Both the position numbers and the translations under genes were made by a program. The notes beneath the pieces were generated by a model. The model searched no databases and was not told the DNA's origin. It worked only from the letters and a program-made list of their open reading frames with translations. From Pagrus major (lineage: Eukaryota > Chordata > Actinopteri > Spariformes > Sparidae), in the NCBI RefSeq assembly GCF_040436345.1, contig NC_133223.1:20468613-20532612 (forward strand): a DNA stretch of 64,000 bases. The letters run 5' to 3'. Shown here in pieces: positions 53,301-61,911 of this stretch; the first letter of the stretch is position 1; each line of letters starts with the position of its first letter.

Positions 53301-54435
53301 AGGTCAGTTCACACATTCATCAGCAACATTGCACAGAGCAGTTCATCTTACCCGACACCTTTTTCAAAGAAGCAGCACTCCCTCTTCTCGACGTTCTCCC
53401 TGACCCAGGAGGCAAACGTGTAGCGCTGGAAAGAAGGCGAGAAAGGAAGCTGCTTAGAGGCTCTGACTGCGCTGATTGCCAGAGTGTGAACCAGCCGTGA
53501 CTCCCCCTCAGCTTCACCCATCCTGGAGGCAACATGGGGGGGCTACGGTGCACAGATCTGCCTCCGGCTGAGAGCTGACAGCATGACGGGAGAGAGGAGC
53601 CTCTGCAGTCAGAGCTGTGGGTGCTGGCTCACGCTCAGCACTGCATCAGTGATGTCAGAGCTGAGCAGACTGCCGAAACCCAAATAAAGCTTCCACGTAC
53701 GGGACAGAAAGTAGACAGGCGCCAGATCCGGATCAATAGATAACTGCATCACTGAGACTGGATTAATTACATGCCGATGCTGAATTAATTCAAAAACAGG
53801 AATATAAACAATCTGCCATTAACTAAACAGCTTCTATTTCTCTTCACAGGAACTTTCCAAATATCTTAAAATAAAAAGATTCATCTTGTCTTTTTCTATT
53901 CTGCATTTATTTTACAGCTAGAAGAGTATTTCTTGTTGCAAACTGACAAAACCTATGTAGAGTTAACACCAAATGATCCTTCAATCTGGTAATTGCTCAG
54001 TGATAATTAGACTGTTGCATCAGAAGTAAAGGGCGATCACTCACCTGTTTAAAACTAGAAACCGCTTGTTTTAGTTTGTTCCCCTGGAGCCGCTCGATAG
54101 CGATAGTTGGCTGTGGTTGGATCTTGTTTTCAAATTTATGCAGCATTTCTGAGGAAAGGAAAAAAAAAGTAATATCAGTTAAAAGCCTCTGCTTGGAAGA
54201 AGTAAAGCGAGCTCCTTCTGGAGGAAGAGCCAAGAGGCAGAGTGTGCATTTTGTCTATTAGCTAATCTATAAAACCTGCAGAGACTTTAGTATTCTGACA
54301 GATGCCTCTATCTCGCTGCCATGTGATCTGTTTGGCATTGTCTTTACTTTGTTCACTGAGGAACCCTGGAAAAGAAGGAAACCATCAACTCCAACTAACT
54401 GATCTTTGTCCACACTAACCCGTCGATTCAGTCAT
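38618..54435 (-). CDS. trpm2: TRPM2, ADP-ribose/Ca2+-gated cation channel with NUDT9-H domain, 34 coding exons
   Basis: Non-selective Ca2+-permeable channel opened by ADP-ribose and Ca2+, a sensor of oxidative stress and heat. Coding exons: 54420-54435, 54045-54148, 53352-53425, 53002-53170, 52727-52907, 51942-52105, 51670-51850, 51497-51558, 51220-51420, 50550-50652, 49453-49574, 48681-49049, 48225-48362, 47992-48121, 47750-47895, 47408-47520, 46422-46520, 45953-46178, 45375-45493, 45163-45295, 44573-44744, 44282-44462, 44013-44194, 43252-43384, 41755-41842, 41448-41532, 41204-41349, 41027-41091, 40815-40844, 40631-40717, 40466-40544, 40237-40338, 38824-38940, 38618-38734. Every phase agrees; total 4,434 nt, about 1,477 residues (human 1,503). 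The NUDT9-H tail excludes other TRPMs. Least certain: the donor of 41448-41532 and the first three exons. Confidence 0.96.
39655..39960. repeat. Dispersed repeat in a trpm2 intron
   Basis: ACGGACCTCTGATTGGCTTG and, about 80 bp on, GTCAATCAGAGGCAAAGCG form an inverted pair inside a segment I have seen as a teleost dispersed repeat. An 80-codon open frame on the minus strand (39,659-39,901) belongs to it and is not a gene. Confidence 0.45.
41905..42157. mobile_element. 253-bp MITE in a trpm2 intron
   Basis: Left end TTAAAGGTGCAATATGTAAG, right end CTTACACATTGCACCTTCAA: nearly perfect inverted repeats. No ORF. The same terminal motif in diverged form bounds the larger element at 61,063-61,911. 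Confidence 0.8.
42268..42780. mobile_element. 513-bp inverted-repeat element in a trpm2 intron
   Basis: It begins TTGTCCGTTAAATA and ends with the exact reverse complement TATTTAACGGACAA. The inner flanks TTAGCTTAGCTTAGCA and TGCTAAGCTAATTTAAG also pair. The inner text AACAGCTAGCCTGGCTCTGT is typical of a very abundant teleost repeat. It lies about 110 bp from the MITE at 41,905. Confidence 0.75.
44013..47520 (-). other. trpm2: trpm2 membrane domain: S1-S6 and pore
   Basis: S1 is in exon 47408-47520 ([20 protein letters not shown]), S2 in 45953-46178 ([16 protein letters not shown]), S3 in 45375-45493 ([20 protein letters not shown]), S4 in 45163-45295 ([18 protein letters not shown]), S5 in 44573-44744 ([20 protein letters not shown]), and the pore at its end. 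S6 is in 44282-44462 ([20 protein letters not shown]). The Ca2+-site residues known from human TRPM2 are kept: Glu863 and Gln866 in CEEVRQ, Asn889 and Asp892 in ELWNILD, with the same 26-residue spacing. The pore-loop cysteine pair ([14 protein letters not shown]) is also kept. The filter reads IFGDFP. Confidence 0.93.
45690..45825 (-). repeat. SINE-like repeat with tRNA-type B box
   Basis: The minus strand opens AAGGTTCAAATCTGACC (B-box-like), then GGCCCTTTGCTGCGTGTCACT, and ends in a CT-rich tract and TTTTTT/AAAA runs. This combination is a widespread fish SINE-like repeat, from memory. It sits in the trpm2 intron between exons 45375-45493 and 45953-46178. Confidence 0.55.
50880..51120. repeat. 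Dispersed GAGCAGGGGTGCCAAAAC-type repeat
   Basis: AGAGCAGGGGTGCCAAAACT followed by TTTTCTGCTGAATC is the opening of a common non-autonomous repeat. The rest is degenerate. Located in a trpm2 intron. Confidence 0.4.
52270..52625. repeat. Dispersed repeat in a trpm2 intron
   Basis: TTAAAGGAACAGTTGGACAT followed by AGAAGCTAGCTCCAGGTCCC resembles the opening of the abundant AACAGTTTGACATTTT repeat family in fishes. No splice-bounded ORF inside. Confidence 0.35.
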
Positions 54436-54460
54436 GGTAATCAATCCCTCTTGATCTCAA
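54045..54460 (-). other. trpm2: trpm2 5' end: tiny start exon and second coding exon
   Basis: The ATG at 54435 opens MTEST and the exon ends at donor ACGG|GTTAGT (54,420). It is preceded by a strong acceptor (CTCTGTCTGTCCAG, exon edge 54,460), so a further 5' UTR exon should exist upstream. The next exon, 54045-54148, has acceptor CCTTTCCTCAG and donor CAG|GTGAGT. The pair reads [20 protein letters not shown] and onward to SSFKQ in one frame and ends at phase 0. That phase fits the acceptor CTTCTTTCCAG|CGC at 53,425. Confidence 0.6.
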
Positions 54461-55077
54461 CTGGACAGACAGAGAGAGAGGCTGTAACTGCACTGATATG
54501 TTGCACTGTAAAATGGGCTCCACCCTCTGAAAACAGAATTAACCTCCTCCTCTTGTAACTTCCAAACATCTAATTTCCCGATAAAAACCAATCTCTGAGG
54601 AGTCTGACTCCGGGTGGAAGAGAAAGAGAAGAAAACTCACTCATTAAGAAAAATAGAAACAATTGTCAGGGTTTACATTACCCATCTTGCTGCTTTCAGG
54701 CCCTTCTGTCACTTGGATAAACGACAGCAACAACATGAAGTCTTTTCTGGTGTCCGACTGGAGAAACACACTCTATTTTCTGCAGGTGCGTGTGGAAGTG
54801 CTGTTTTTCATGTCCTTCGCTAGGCGTTTACAGCACTTGTTGCCAAGGTGACACCTCCAGAGTATTCAACTATAGGGATCTTGTTACTGATTGGAGCTCT
54901 GGTTGGCTCGGCAGCTGATACATACATGTCTTAGTACAGTTCATTCACTGAAACAGGATGAATCTGTTGTATTTGTTCAGGAGGAAGTAAAGAGGCTCAG
55001 TAAATAACCAGGTTTGAACTCAGATGCAGACAAAAGCTCATGTTTATTCCTGGTTAACAACCTTTTTTCCTGATGTC
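54461..55077. other. trpm2 upstream region: no gene seen
   Basis: About 600 bp of unique sequence between the first trpm2 coding exon and the transposon cluster. A 5' UTR exon or promoter of trpm2 should lie here or beyond the cluster, but I could not fix a donor or a TATA/CpG signature. Confidence 0.5.
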
Positions 55078-55825
55078 TATGGAAGCCCTAAAGGGCCATG
55101 CATTCATACATTTTATTTCCTCTGTTTTCCCGAGATAATGAGTTAATTTCATTTGTTTTCTCGAGATTTCGAGTTATTATCTCGAAATAACAACTGCCGT
55201 TTTCCCGAGATAACGTGATAATTTTCTCGAGATAATGAAACTTTGTTTTTCCGAGATAACGATATAATTAATTTGAGATCATGAGAAAACAAAACGATAG
55301 TGTAGTATATTAAATCATTGCAGGAAACATCATTCAGTGTAGCAATGTCAGAGGAGCAGGAGCATATCGATCACCGCGTCACATATCTTTTCAATCAAGG
55401 CCTGACACAGGCTGAAATAGCATTATGCCTTGCTATTACAGATAATATACACATTAGTGTGCGTCATCTAAAAAGACGGTTAGCAAGGCTTCAGCTATAT
55501 TGGCAGCGCAATCTAAGTGAGCCTGATGTCGTCATTAACTACATAGCTGCCCAGCTACGAGGTCCCGGGCGTCTCCATAATCTCAGGCCTATCATATCAC
55601 AGTCATTATCTCGAGATCTCGAATTAATTATATTGTTATCTCAGGAAAACAAAGTTTCGTTATCTCGAGATCTCGAGAAAATTATCCTGTTATCTCGGTA
55701 AAACAGCAGTTGTTATTTCGAGATAATAACTCGAGATCTCGAGAAAACAAATGAAATTAACTCGTTATCACGGGGAAACAGAGGAAAGAAAATGTATGAA
55801 TGCATGGCCCTTTAGGGCTTTCGTA
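55078..55825 (+). mobile_element. TA-ended DNA transposon with long inverted ends, copy 1
   Basis: A 748-bp element beginning TATGGAAGCCCTAAAGGGCC and ending CCCTTTAGGGCTTTCGTA. The outer 40-45 bp and, inside them, about 200 bp of TCTCGAGATAA-rich sequence are inverted copies of each other. Flanking hexamers are GATGTC and GCTGTC (5 of 6 match), a probable target duplication. It carries an ORF on the plus strand at 55345-55701. Copies 2 and 3 lie 0.6 and 1.9 kb downstream. Confidence 0.85.
55345..55701 (+). CDS. Transposon ORF: HTH-like N-terminal fragment of an integrase-type transposase, copy 1
   Basis: The frame opens MSEEQEHIDHRVTYLFNQGL and continues TQAEIALCLAITDNIHISVR, HLKRRLARLQLYWQRNLSEP, then DVVINYIAAQLRGPGRLHN. 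It then runs into the inverted end, where the translation is only a read-through of TCTCGAGAT repeats (SLSRDLELIILLS). The about 80 sensible residues resemble the N-terminal helix-turn-helix part of fish integrase-core (DDE) proteins as I recall them. The catalytic core is absent, so it cannot transpose itself. About 119 codons in all. Confidence 0.55.
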   Translation: MSEEQEHIDHRVTYLFNQGLTQAEIALCLAITDNIHISVRHLKRRLARLQLYWQRNLSEPDVVINYIAAQLRGPGRLHNLRPIISQSLSRDLELIILLSQENKVSLSRDLEKIILLSR

Positions 55826-55879
55826 GCTGTCCCCCCACAGCCCTGACAGATTTTTTTTACCAACATTCAAGCCTGTTAT

Positions 55880-56398
55880 CTTTAGCTATTTCCACAATCC
55901 ATGACTTTAGCTTTTTCAAGATTTTATATTTATACTTAGGCTACGTTTCCTTTTAGCTAACTATTTCAGCTGTTTATCCATTACTTTAAGATAACTATGT
56001 CAGCCATTTATTAGTCTAATTAGTAGCCTACTTTTAGCTAACCCCAACTATTTCAACTGTTTATCAGTTAACTTACCTTGAAGAGGTTATATTATGCTTT
56101 TTGGGTTTTTGCCTTTCCTTTATTGTGTTATGTTGCATTTTTGCCAACACCAAAACACCAACACTTCCAGAGTTCCCAGTCCGGAACACTAGCTGCAGGG
56201 ATAACTGAGCTAACTAGCTAACAGCATATAGTTAGCAGCAGTTAGCAGTTACTCCAGTGATATGCTGCACCCTATTTCTTGTGGCCAATTCTTACATATT
56301 TCACCTTTAATTTAATAATCTCAGCCGTTTATTTAATACTTTTAGCTGACTATTTCAACCATTTATCCTTTAAAGTTTACTTACTTGAACAATTTATC
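55880..56398. repeat. Degenerate tandem repeat (TTAGCTAACTATTTCAACTG units)
   Basis: Variants of TTAGCTAACTATTTCAGCTG, TTTATCCATTACTTT and CTATTTCAACTGTTTATC recur every 30-60 bp. The array resumes at about 57,199-57,400 after transposon copy 2, with the segment TTTACTTACTTGAACA present on both sides. Confidence 0.7.
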
Positions 56399-57198
56399 TA
56401 CGGAAGCCCTAAAGGGCCATGCATTCATACATTTTATTTCCTCAGTTTTCTTGTGATAACGAGTTAATTTCATTTGTTTTCTCGAGATCTCGAGTTATTA
56501 TCTCGAAATAACAACTGCTCTTTTCCCGAGATAACAGGATAATTAATTCGAGATCTCGAGATAATGACTGTGATATGATAGGCCTGAGATTATGGAGACG
56601 CCCGGGACCTCGTAGCTGGTCGGCTATGTAGTTAACGACGACATCAGGCTCACTTAGATTGTGCCGCTGATATATCTGAAGCCTTGCTAACCGTCTTTTT
56701 AGATTCCGCACACTAATGTGTATATTATCTGTAAAAGCAAGGCATAATGCTATTTCAGCCTGTGTCAGGCCTTGATTGAAAAGATATGTGACGCGGTGAT
56801 CGATATGCTCCTGCTCCTCTGACATTGCTACACTGAATGTTGTTTCCTGCAATGATGTAATATACTACACTATCGTTTTGTTTTCTCAAGATCTCAAATT
56901 AATTATATCGTTATGTCGGAAAAACAAAGTTTCATTATCTCGAGAAAATTATCCCGTTATCTCGGGAAAACAACGTTTCGTTATCTCAAGATCTCGAGAA
57001 AATTACCGTTATCTCGGGAAAACAACGTTTCGTTATCTTGAGATCTCGAGAAAATTATTTCGTTATCTCGGGAAAACGGCAGTTGTTATTTCGAGATAAT
57101 AACTCGAGATCTCGAGAAAACAAATGAAATTAACTCGTTATCACGGGAAAACGGAGGAAATAAAATGTATGAATGCATGGCCCTTTAGGGCTTCCGTA
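56399..57198 (-). mobile_element. TA-ended DNA transposon, copy 2 (inverted relative to copy 1)
   Basis: An 800-bp element beginning TACGGAAGCCCTAAAGGGCC and ending CCCTTTAGGGCTTCCGTA, flanked by a perfect hexamer duplication TTTATC (56,393-56,398 and 57,199-57,204). It inserted into the degenerate tandem repeat. Its right end has extra CTCGAGAAAATTA-type units compared with copies 1 and 3, which accounts for the extra length. Confidence 0.88.
56442..56825 (-). CDS. Transposon ORF: HTH-like fragment, copy 2
   Basis: The ATG at 56825 begins the same MSEEQEHIDHRVTYLFNQGL frame as copy 1, with a few substitutions (for example LAFTDN, VRNLKRR, RLQIYQRHNLSEP). It stays open through to the inverted end. 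Two independent copies that keep the frame intact suggest recent spread or some constraint. Confidence 0.55.
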   Translation of the reverse strand: MSEEQEHIDHRVTYLFNQGLTQAEIALCLAFTDNIHISVRNLKRRLARLQIYQRHNLSEPDVVVNYIADQLRGPGRLHNLRPIISQSLSRDLELIILLSREKSSCYFEIITRDLEKTNEINSLSQEN

Positions 57199-57734
57199 TT
57201 TATCCACAACTTTTAGCCACTTTACTATTTCATATGCTTAGCTAACCATTTTAACTGTTTAGCCATTCATTTAAGCTAATATCTTTAGCCATTTACTTTT
57301 AGCTATTTCAACCCTTGCTGATACTTTTAGCTGACTATTTCAACCATTTATCTTATTTTAAGTTTACTTACTTGAACAGTTCGTTCAATACCTTTAGCTT
57401 CTTCATCTCCCCATTACTGGGAACATGTAAGTAGGTGGAAGGTCATGTGATGGAGAATGGTGGGAAAGGTGTCACTGTAGATGAATTTTGTCCAGTTATC
57501 ATTGAATTGTACATTTTTCTGAGCAACTTTAATGGCATGGACATGTTAGCATTTAGCATAGCTCCCTGCTGTAACACAGGGCCTGAGCATAGTTTAACAG
57601 CAAGCTAATTTTGTTGTTCAAAAGGTTTTTCGGCAGATGAGATTCAAAGCCTCACCCCAACATCCATTTAGCTAGTAACTAGCTGACATTGCACTTTGAA
57701 TTGTATTACACAATTGTCATCAGCAGATGGTGTT
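57199..57734. repeat. Continuation of the degenerate tandem repeat, then unique sequence
   Basis: 57,199-57,400 resumes the TTAGCTATTTCAACC-type array interrupted by copy 2. From 57,400 to 57,734 the sequence is unique and shows nothing gene-like. Confidence 0.55.
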
Positions 57735-58485
57735 TACGGAAGCCCTAAAGGGCCATGCATTCATACATTTTATTTCCTCTGTTTCCCCGTGATAATGAGT
57801 TAATTTCATTTGTTTTCTCGAGATCTCGAGTTATTATCTCGAAATAACAACTGCCGTTTTCTCGAGATAACAGGATAATTTTCTCGAGATCTCGAGATAA
57901 CGAAACTTTGTTTTCCCGAGATAACGATATAATTAATTTGAGATCTCGAGATAATGACTGTGATATGATAGGCCTGAGATTATGGAGACGCCCGGGACGT
58001 CGTAGCTGGTCAGCTATGTAGTTAACGACAACATCAGGCTCACTTAGATTGTGCCGCCGATATAGCTGAAGCTAACCGTCTTTTTAGATTACGCACACTA
58101 ATGTGTATATTATCTGTAATAGCAAGGCATAATGCTATTTCAGCCTGTGTCAGGCCTTGATTGAAAAGATATGTGACGCGGTGATCGATATGCTCCTGCT
58201 CCTCTGACATTGCTACACTGAATGATGTTTCCTGCAATGATTTAATATACTACACTATCGTTTTGTTTTCTCAAGATCTCAAATTAATTATATCGTTATC
58301 TCGGGAAAACAAAGTATTATTATCTCGAGATCTCAGGAAAATTATCCCGTTATCTCGGTAAAACGGCAGTTGTTATTTCGAGATAATAACTCGAGATCTC
58401 GAGAAAACAAATGAAATTAACTCGTTATCACGGGAAAACGGAGGAAATAAAATGTATGAATGCATGGCCCTTTAGGGCTTCCGTA
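57735..58485 (-). mobile_element. TA-ended DNA transposon, copy 3
   Basis: A 751-bp element beginning TACGGAAGCCCTAAAGGGCC and ending CCCTTTAGGGCTTCCGTA, in the same orientation as copy 2. Flanks are GGTGTT and GTGTTT, which share only GTGTT with an offset of one base. The target duplication is therefore less clear here. Confidence 0.85.
58040..58210 (-). pseudogene. Transposon HTH ORF, copy 3, frameshifted
   Basis: The ATG at 58210 begins MSEEQEHIDHRVTYLFNQGL as in the other copies. The frame breaks after VRNLKRRLA because about five bases present in copy 2 (near 58,071) are missing, and the translation ends at 58,040. Confidence 0.6.
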
Positions 58486-58639
58486 GTGTTTGCCCTTTTG
58501 ACATAATTATTTTATTTCCTGAGCACTAAAATTAAAAGCTCACCGATATAATGAAGTGGTTGATTATATTGTTTTGTCAACTTTCGATCCTATGTGTTTA
58601 AAATACAACACTATTTCCAAATTACAAAATAAGGACTTG

Positions 58640-59054
58640 GTATTAGATTCAAGATTCAAGGAACTTTGTTGTCTATTACAGTGACAGAAAATCACCTTTG
58701 GTTAGGGCTCGAACAACATGAAAAAACATTCACACCCATGAGACTCATATAAAATTTAACATTTAAAAGCACTTGTGCAAAGCTACATTGAAAGAGTAGT
58801 ATCTATTTTACCTTGTTTAAAGTGCATATTGCAGTGGGAATAAAAGAGTTTGTGTAAGTTCTCTTTCTGACCAGAGGTACTCTGAAACGGCTGCCTGAAG
58901 GGAGTAGCTGAAACGAGTGGTGAGGAGGTGTGAAGGGTCCTCTGATGTAAACTGCTTCTCTTTCTACTGCACGACTGTAAAGGAGGAAAGGAAGGAAATT
59001 AAAATCTGTTTCTGTAATCATGAAATTATTCAAATGAATGACTTTAGACCACAT
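58640..59054 (-). mobile_element. 3' end of a non-LTR retrotransposon
   Basis: The minus strand reads SFQLLPSGSRFRVPLVRKRT and then FIPTAICTLN, like the C-terminal end of reverse-transcriptase ORFs of L2/CR1-type fish LINEs. It is followed by a short 3' tail ending in CTTGAATCTTGAATC words at about 58,645-58,660. Only the last 60 or so residues survive. Strongly 5'-truncated and inactive. Confidence 0.6.
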
Positions 59055-59762
59055 TTAAAGCAGATAACTAGTGAATTACTATAGAGACAAAAACTGGATG
59101 TAAATTATTTTTGTTTAGGAGTCATTTTATCATGTTTAGGTTCATTTAATCTACCTGCTGACTTGTTTTGAATTTTCACCACTAGATGTCAGCACACCAT
59201 CACTGATCACAGCTTCAGTCACAAGCCTTGAACCAGCTGCCTCTACAATAAAATGTGGAAAACTTGTCAATAACATATAAATTCAACAAAACCTGTTAAA
59301 ATACAATAAATAAAAATAATGTTCATGAGCTCAGTAAATGTAAGTCTAACTAAAGATCTTTGGTGTAACATTTAGCTGACTTATTAGACTTATTTTCTCT
59401 CTTACGGTGACTCACCCCCTCACTTAGTTATGCATACTCAATGGTTACAAATATGCCTGTATTATTACCATTGTGGCAACTTCCTATTATTTTCATGATC
59501 AACTTATCTGTGGATCTTTCTGCTGGTGTAATATGTGGTTTATTAAATGCCTTTATAATATCCTGGACACCCAAAGCAACGTCAGACTAATTGTTTTGTC
59601 CAATCAGCTGCCAAATATCCAAAGATATTCAGATTAATATCTCACTAGACAAAGAAACAAAACCTCACATTTGAAAAAGCTGGAACCGGACAATGTTTTT
59701 GCACTAACGAGTATCATATGACAATATTTAGTGCATCATCAGCTGCCTCAAGATCTCATTTT

Positions 59763-59855
59763 TCAATTCAAGTCAATTTTATTTATATAGCACTAATTCA
59801 AAACAAAAGTTACCTCATGACACTTTTCAATTGGAGGTCTAGACCATACTATTAA
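59763..59855. repeat. Dispersed CAATTTTATTTATATAGCAC-type repeat
   Basis: AAGTCAATTTTATTTATATA and then CAAAAGTTACCTCATGACAC form a very common teleost repeat end, from memory. About 90 bp long. Confidence 0.6.
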
Positions 59856-61062
59856 GTTAATTTACAAAAATACTAGAAATACTGATAAATATTCAATTTC
59901 TTTAAGCGGATATTTCACAAGGTGAAACCCAGTGAAATAGCATTTTAGTAAAACTTAACTCTACTGCAGATGTTGGTTTGATTAAACTTCTTTATCAACA
60001 GAGAGCAGCTCTGTGGTGACAGCTGACTTAGATCATTGAACCGCCTCCACACACAAAGCAGACAGACACTCGTATCCCTTACGGCACAATATTTATTCAA
60101 CAATATACAGATTAATTTCTCTCTACATCTCAGACTGATCTTCAGTGTTTTTATATTTATCTTGCTTTCACCTTTGTACATTTTTTTTTATTTACAAGAT
60201 TTAAAATAAGTCTTTCTCTCCATTTATACAACATCAACAGTACAGTGTTATCACATGATCCAGCAGCTTCCCTCGAAGCATCTAGGTGAGATTCATCGTT
60301 TATAATCTGTTTATATTTCATACACCAACTCTGACGTCTTTGAGCCGCAGAGCAGCAGAGGGCTCAAACATGCACCGATAGTCCAGGTGTGGCTTTCTCT
60401 CTGTGAGGGCAGTCGGATGACGAATGGATGGTCCTCTTTATTTCACCCACAATGAGAGAGGTCCTTCGCTCTGCAGCACCACAACAGGGTGTATGTACAG
60501 AAATCACTGAATGGGGAGACACTGTTGAGGACTTGCACCTTTTAAAAGAAAAATCAGCTTAAATGCATCTGCCCCGTCCCACCCGACAAGGACCAATGAA
60601 AGCCGGTACACCAAAAACAAAGAAGGGGAAAAAATGTTGCATAGAATCAATTCTGACTTCAAGAACAGAAATTTTGGTGCTGCCTGTTTTTAAAAATGTG
60701 GCTTTTTGAATAAACTCCTGAGACCTTCCAGACCCCGTTACTCTTTTTTTTTTTGGTTTTGAAAAGAAAATATAATAAATAGCTGTACCCTTAGACTTTA
60801 ACAAAAATAGCATTGTGTTGGATGTGACATCACATAGAAGTACTACTTTAAAGAGACTAAAACCCTGCATTGAGTGTATACACATCTGCACATCTATATA
60901 TATCATTTCAATAACTATCTTGAGGAGCGAGGTGGATGGATTAAAGTGCATCATACTGTATGAAAACAAAAGCCCACAGTTATCACATGCAGGACAGGAA
61001 ATGAACTTTGTCCACCAGCAACAGTGGCTGACCGAGTACAAATTAAAACAGACATTTTTTAC
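59856..61062. other. Unique AT-rich sequence, possibly part of a minus-strand 3' UTR
   Basis: No splice-bounded ORF or known protein motif. Minus-strand AATAAA words occur at about 60,090-60,095 and about 60,427, and the sequence to their right is unique rather than repetitive. This would suit the 3' UTR of a minus-strand gene whose coding part lies beyond 64,000. Weak inference. Confidence 0.2.
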
Positions 61063-61911
61063 AAAGGTGTAATTTGTAGAATATGGCCAGAATTGAAAGG
61101 TTACTCCAAACACATAGGCAGTGTATCACCAAAGTAAATGACAACTGCTGCTCTTTGCTAGCGATCCTTGGCTTGTACCTAGCTACCGTTGGCTCATTAG
61201 CTCACAGCTCAGTTAGCTGTTGAGCCAAGTGCCCTGTAGTTTGTCTGGACCAGGACTTTGGATCAAAGGGGGAGTCACCACGGGTGACGGGGCTCAGCTG
61301 ACGTGAGACTGAACACGGCTGGACTTCAAACTGGGACTGAACACAACCTCCAAGAAAGACGGAGGTACAGAGGCGATTTACAGCAGCTCTGACCACGACT
61401 ATGACTTCAGGACGAGAAGACATTAGCAGTGTGTAAAAAAGGTGTGTAGAGCCAGAAAATGTTCACATCTCACTCTGTATACTGAGAATTTATTTCAACC
61501 AAAATTTCGTTTTATTTAATTTATGCTGAATTTGAATGACGTGTCTTACAATGAGTTAACGAGGCTATTAAGCTTGGTAAAGGAAGAAATTCAGAAGGTG
61601 TACTATACTGAAAATAGGTGTAAAAATATTTCCTTTTTTGATATTTCAGGAGTTTATTGAGTTACTTATTACAGTAGAAAACTCACCGCTTTTACACCTC
61701 CCAGCTGAAACTACAAAGGTGTACTATCGCCTCTTGCCGGTACAAAGTGGTATTATAAGACAAGGTGGTCCAGGGCTAGCTAGTAAGCATGCTCACTTCA
61801 GTAAATATCTCTGCATCAAAGTACAGAGACGTCTTTTGACATAACGTCTTTTTTTTTTTTTTTATGTTTAACACTAAAATTCTGACCATATCTTACAAAT
61901 TGCTCCTTTAA
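61063..61911. mobile_element. 849-bp element with about 34-bp terminal inverted repeats
   Basis: Left end AAAGGTGTAATTTGTAGAAT and onward to GGCCAGAATT. Right end AATTCTGACC and onward to CTTACAAATTGCTCCTTT. The two pair with few mismatches. The interior lacks a transposase ORF. The ends are related to the 253-bp MITE at 41,905. Confidence 0.75.

Larger units (their letters stand above)
47750..53425 (-). other. trpm2: trpm2 N-terminal TRPM homology region (MHR1-4)
   Basis: Residues about 41-720. Visible landmarks: [127 protein letters not shown] and [13 protein letters not shown]. In solved TRPM2 structures this region contains an ADP-ribose pocket (MHR1/2) and forms the large cytosolic ring. 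The exon 48681-49049 segment carries the KPLYPPST motif near the end of MHR3. All parts expected from the human protein are present. Confidence 0.92.

Noticed and set aside
53320..53553. A 77-codon minus-strand ORF starting at the more upstream ATG
   Set aside because: It is in a different frame from the conserved trpm2 sequence and shows no family motif. It is a shadow of the exon.
38618..54435. trpm4, trpm5 or trpm8 as the identity of the second gene
   Set aside because: Those channels lack a NUDT9-H domain, whereas this gene carries a complete one.
56878..57099. A 73-codon ORF made of SRENYRYLGKTT-like repeats
   Set aside because: It is a translation of the CTCGAGAAAATTA units in the transposon arm, not a protein repeat.
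60559..61113. A 184-codon minus-strand ORF
   Set aside because: Phe/Cys/Leu-rich translation of AT-rich DNA that overlaps the end of an inverted-repeat element. No domain or start context.
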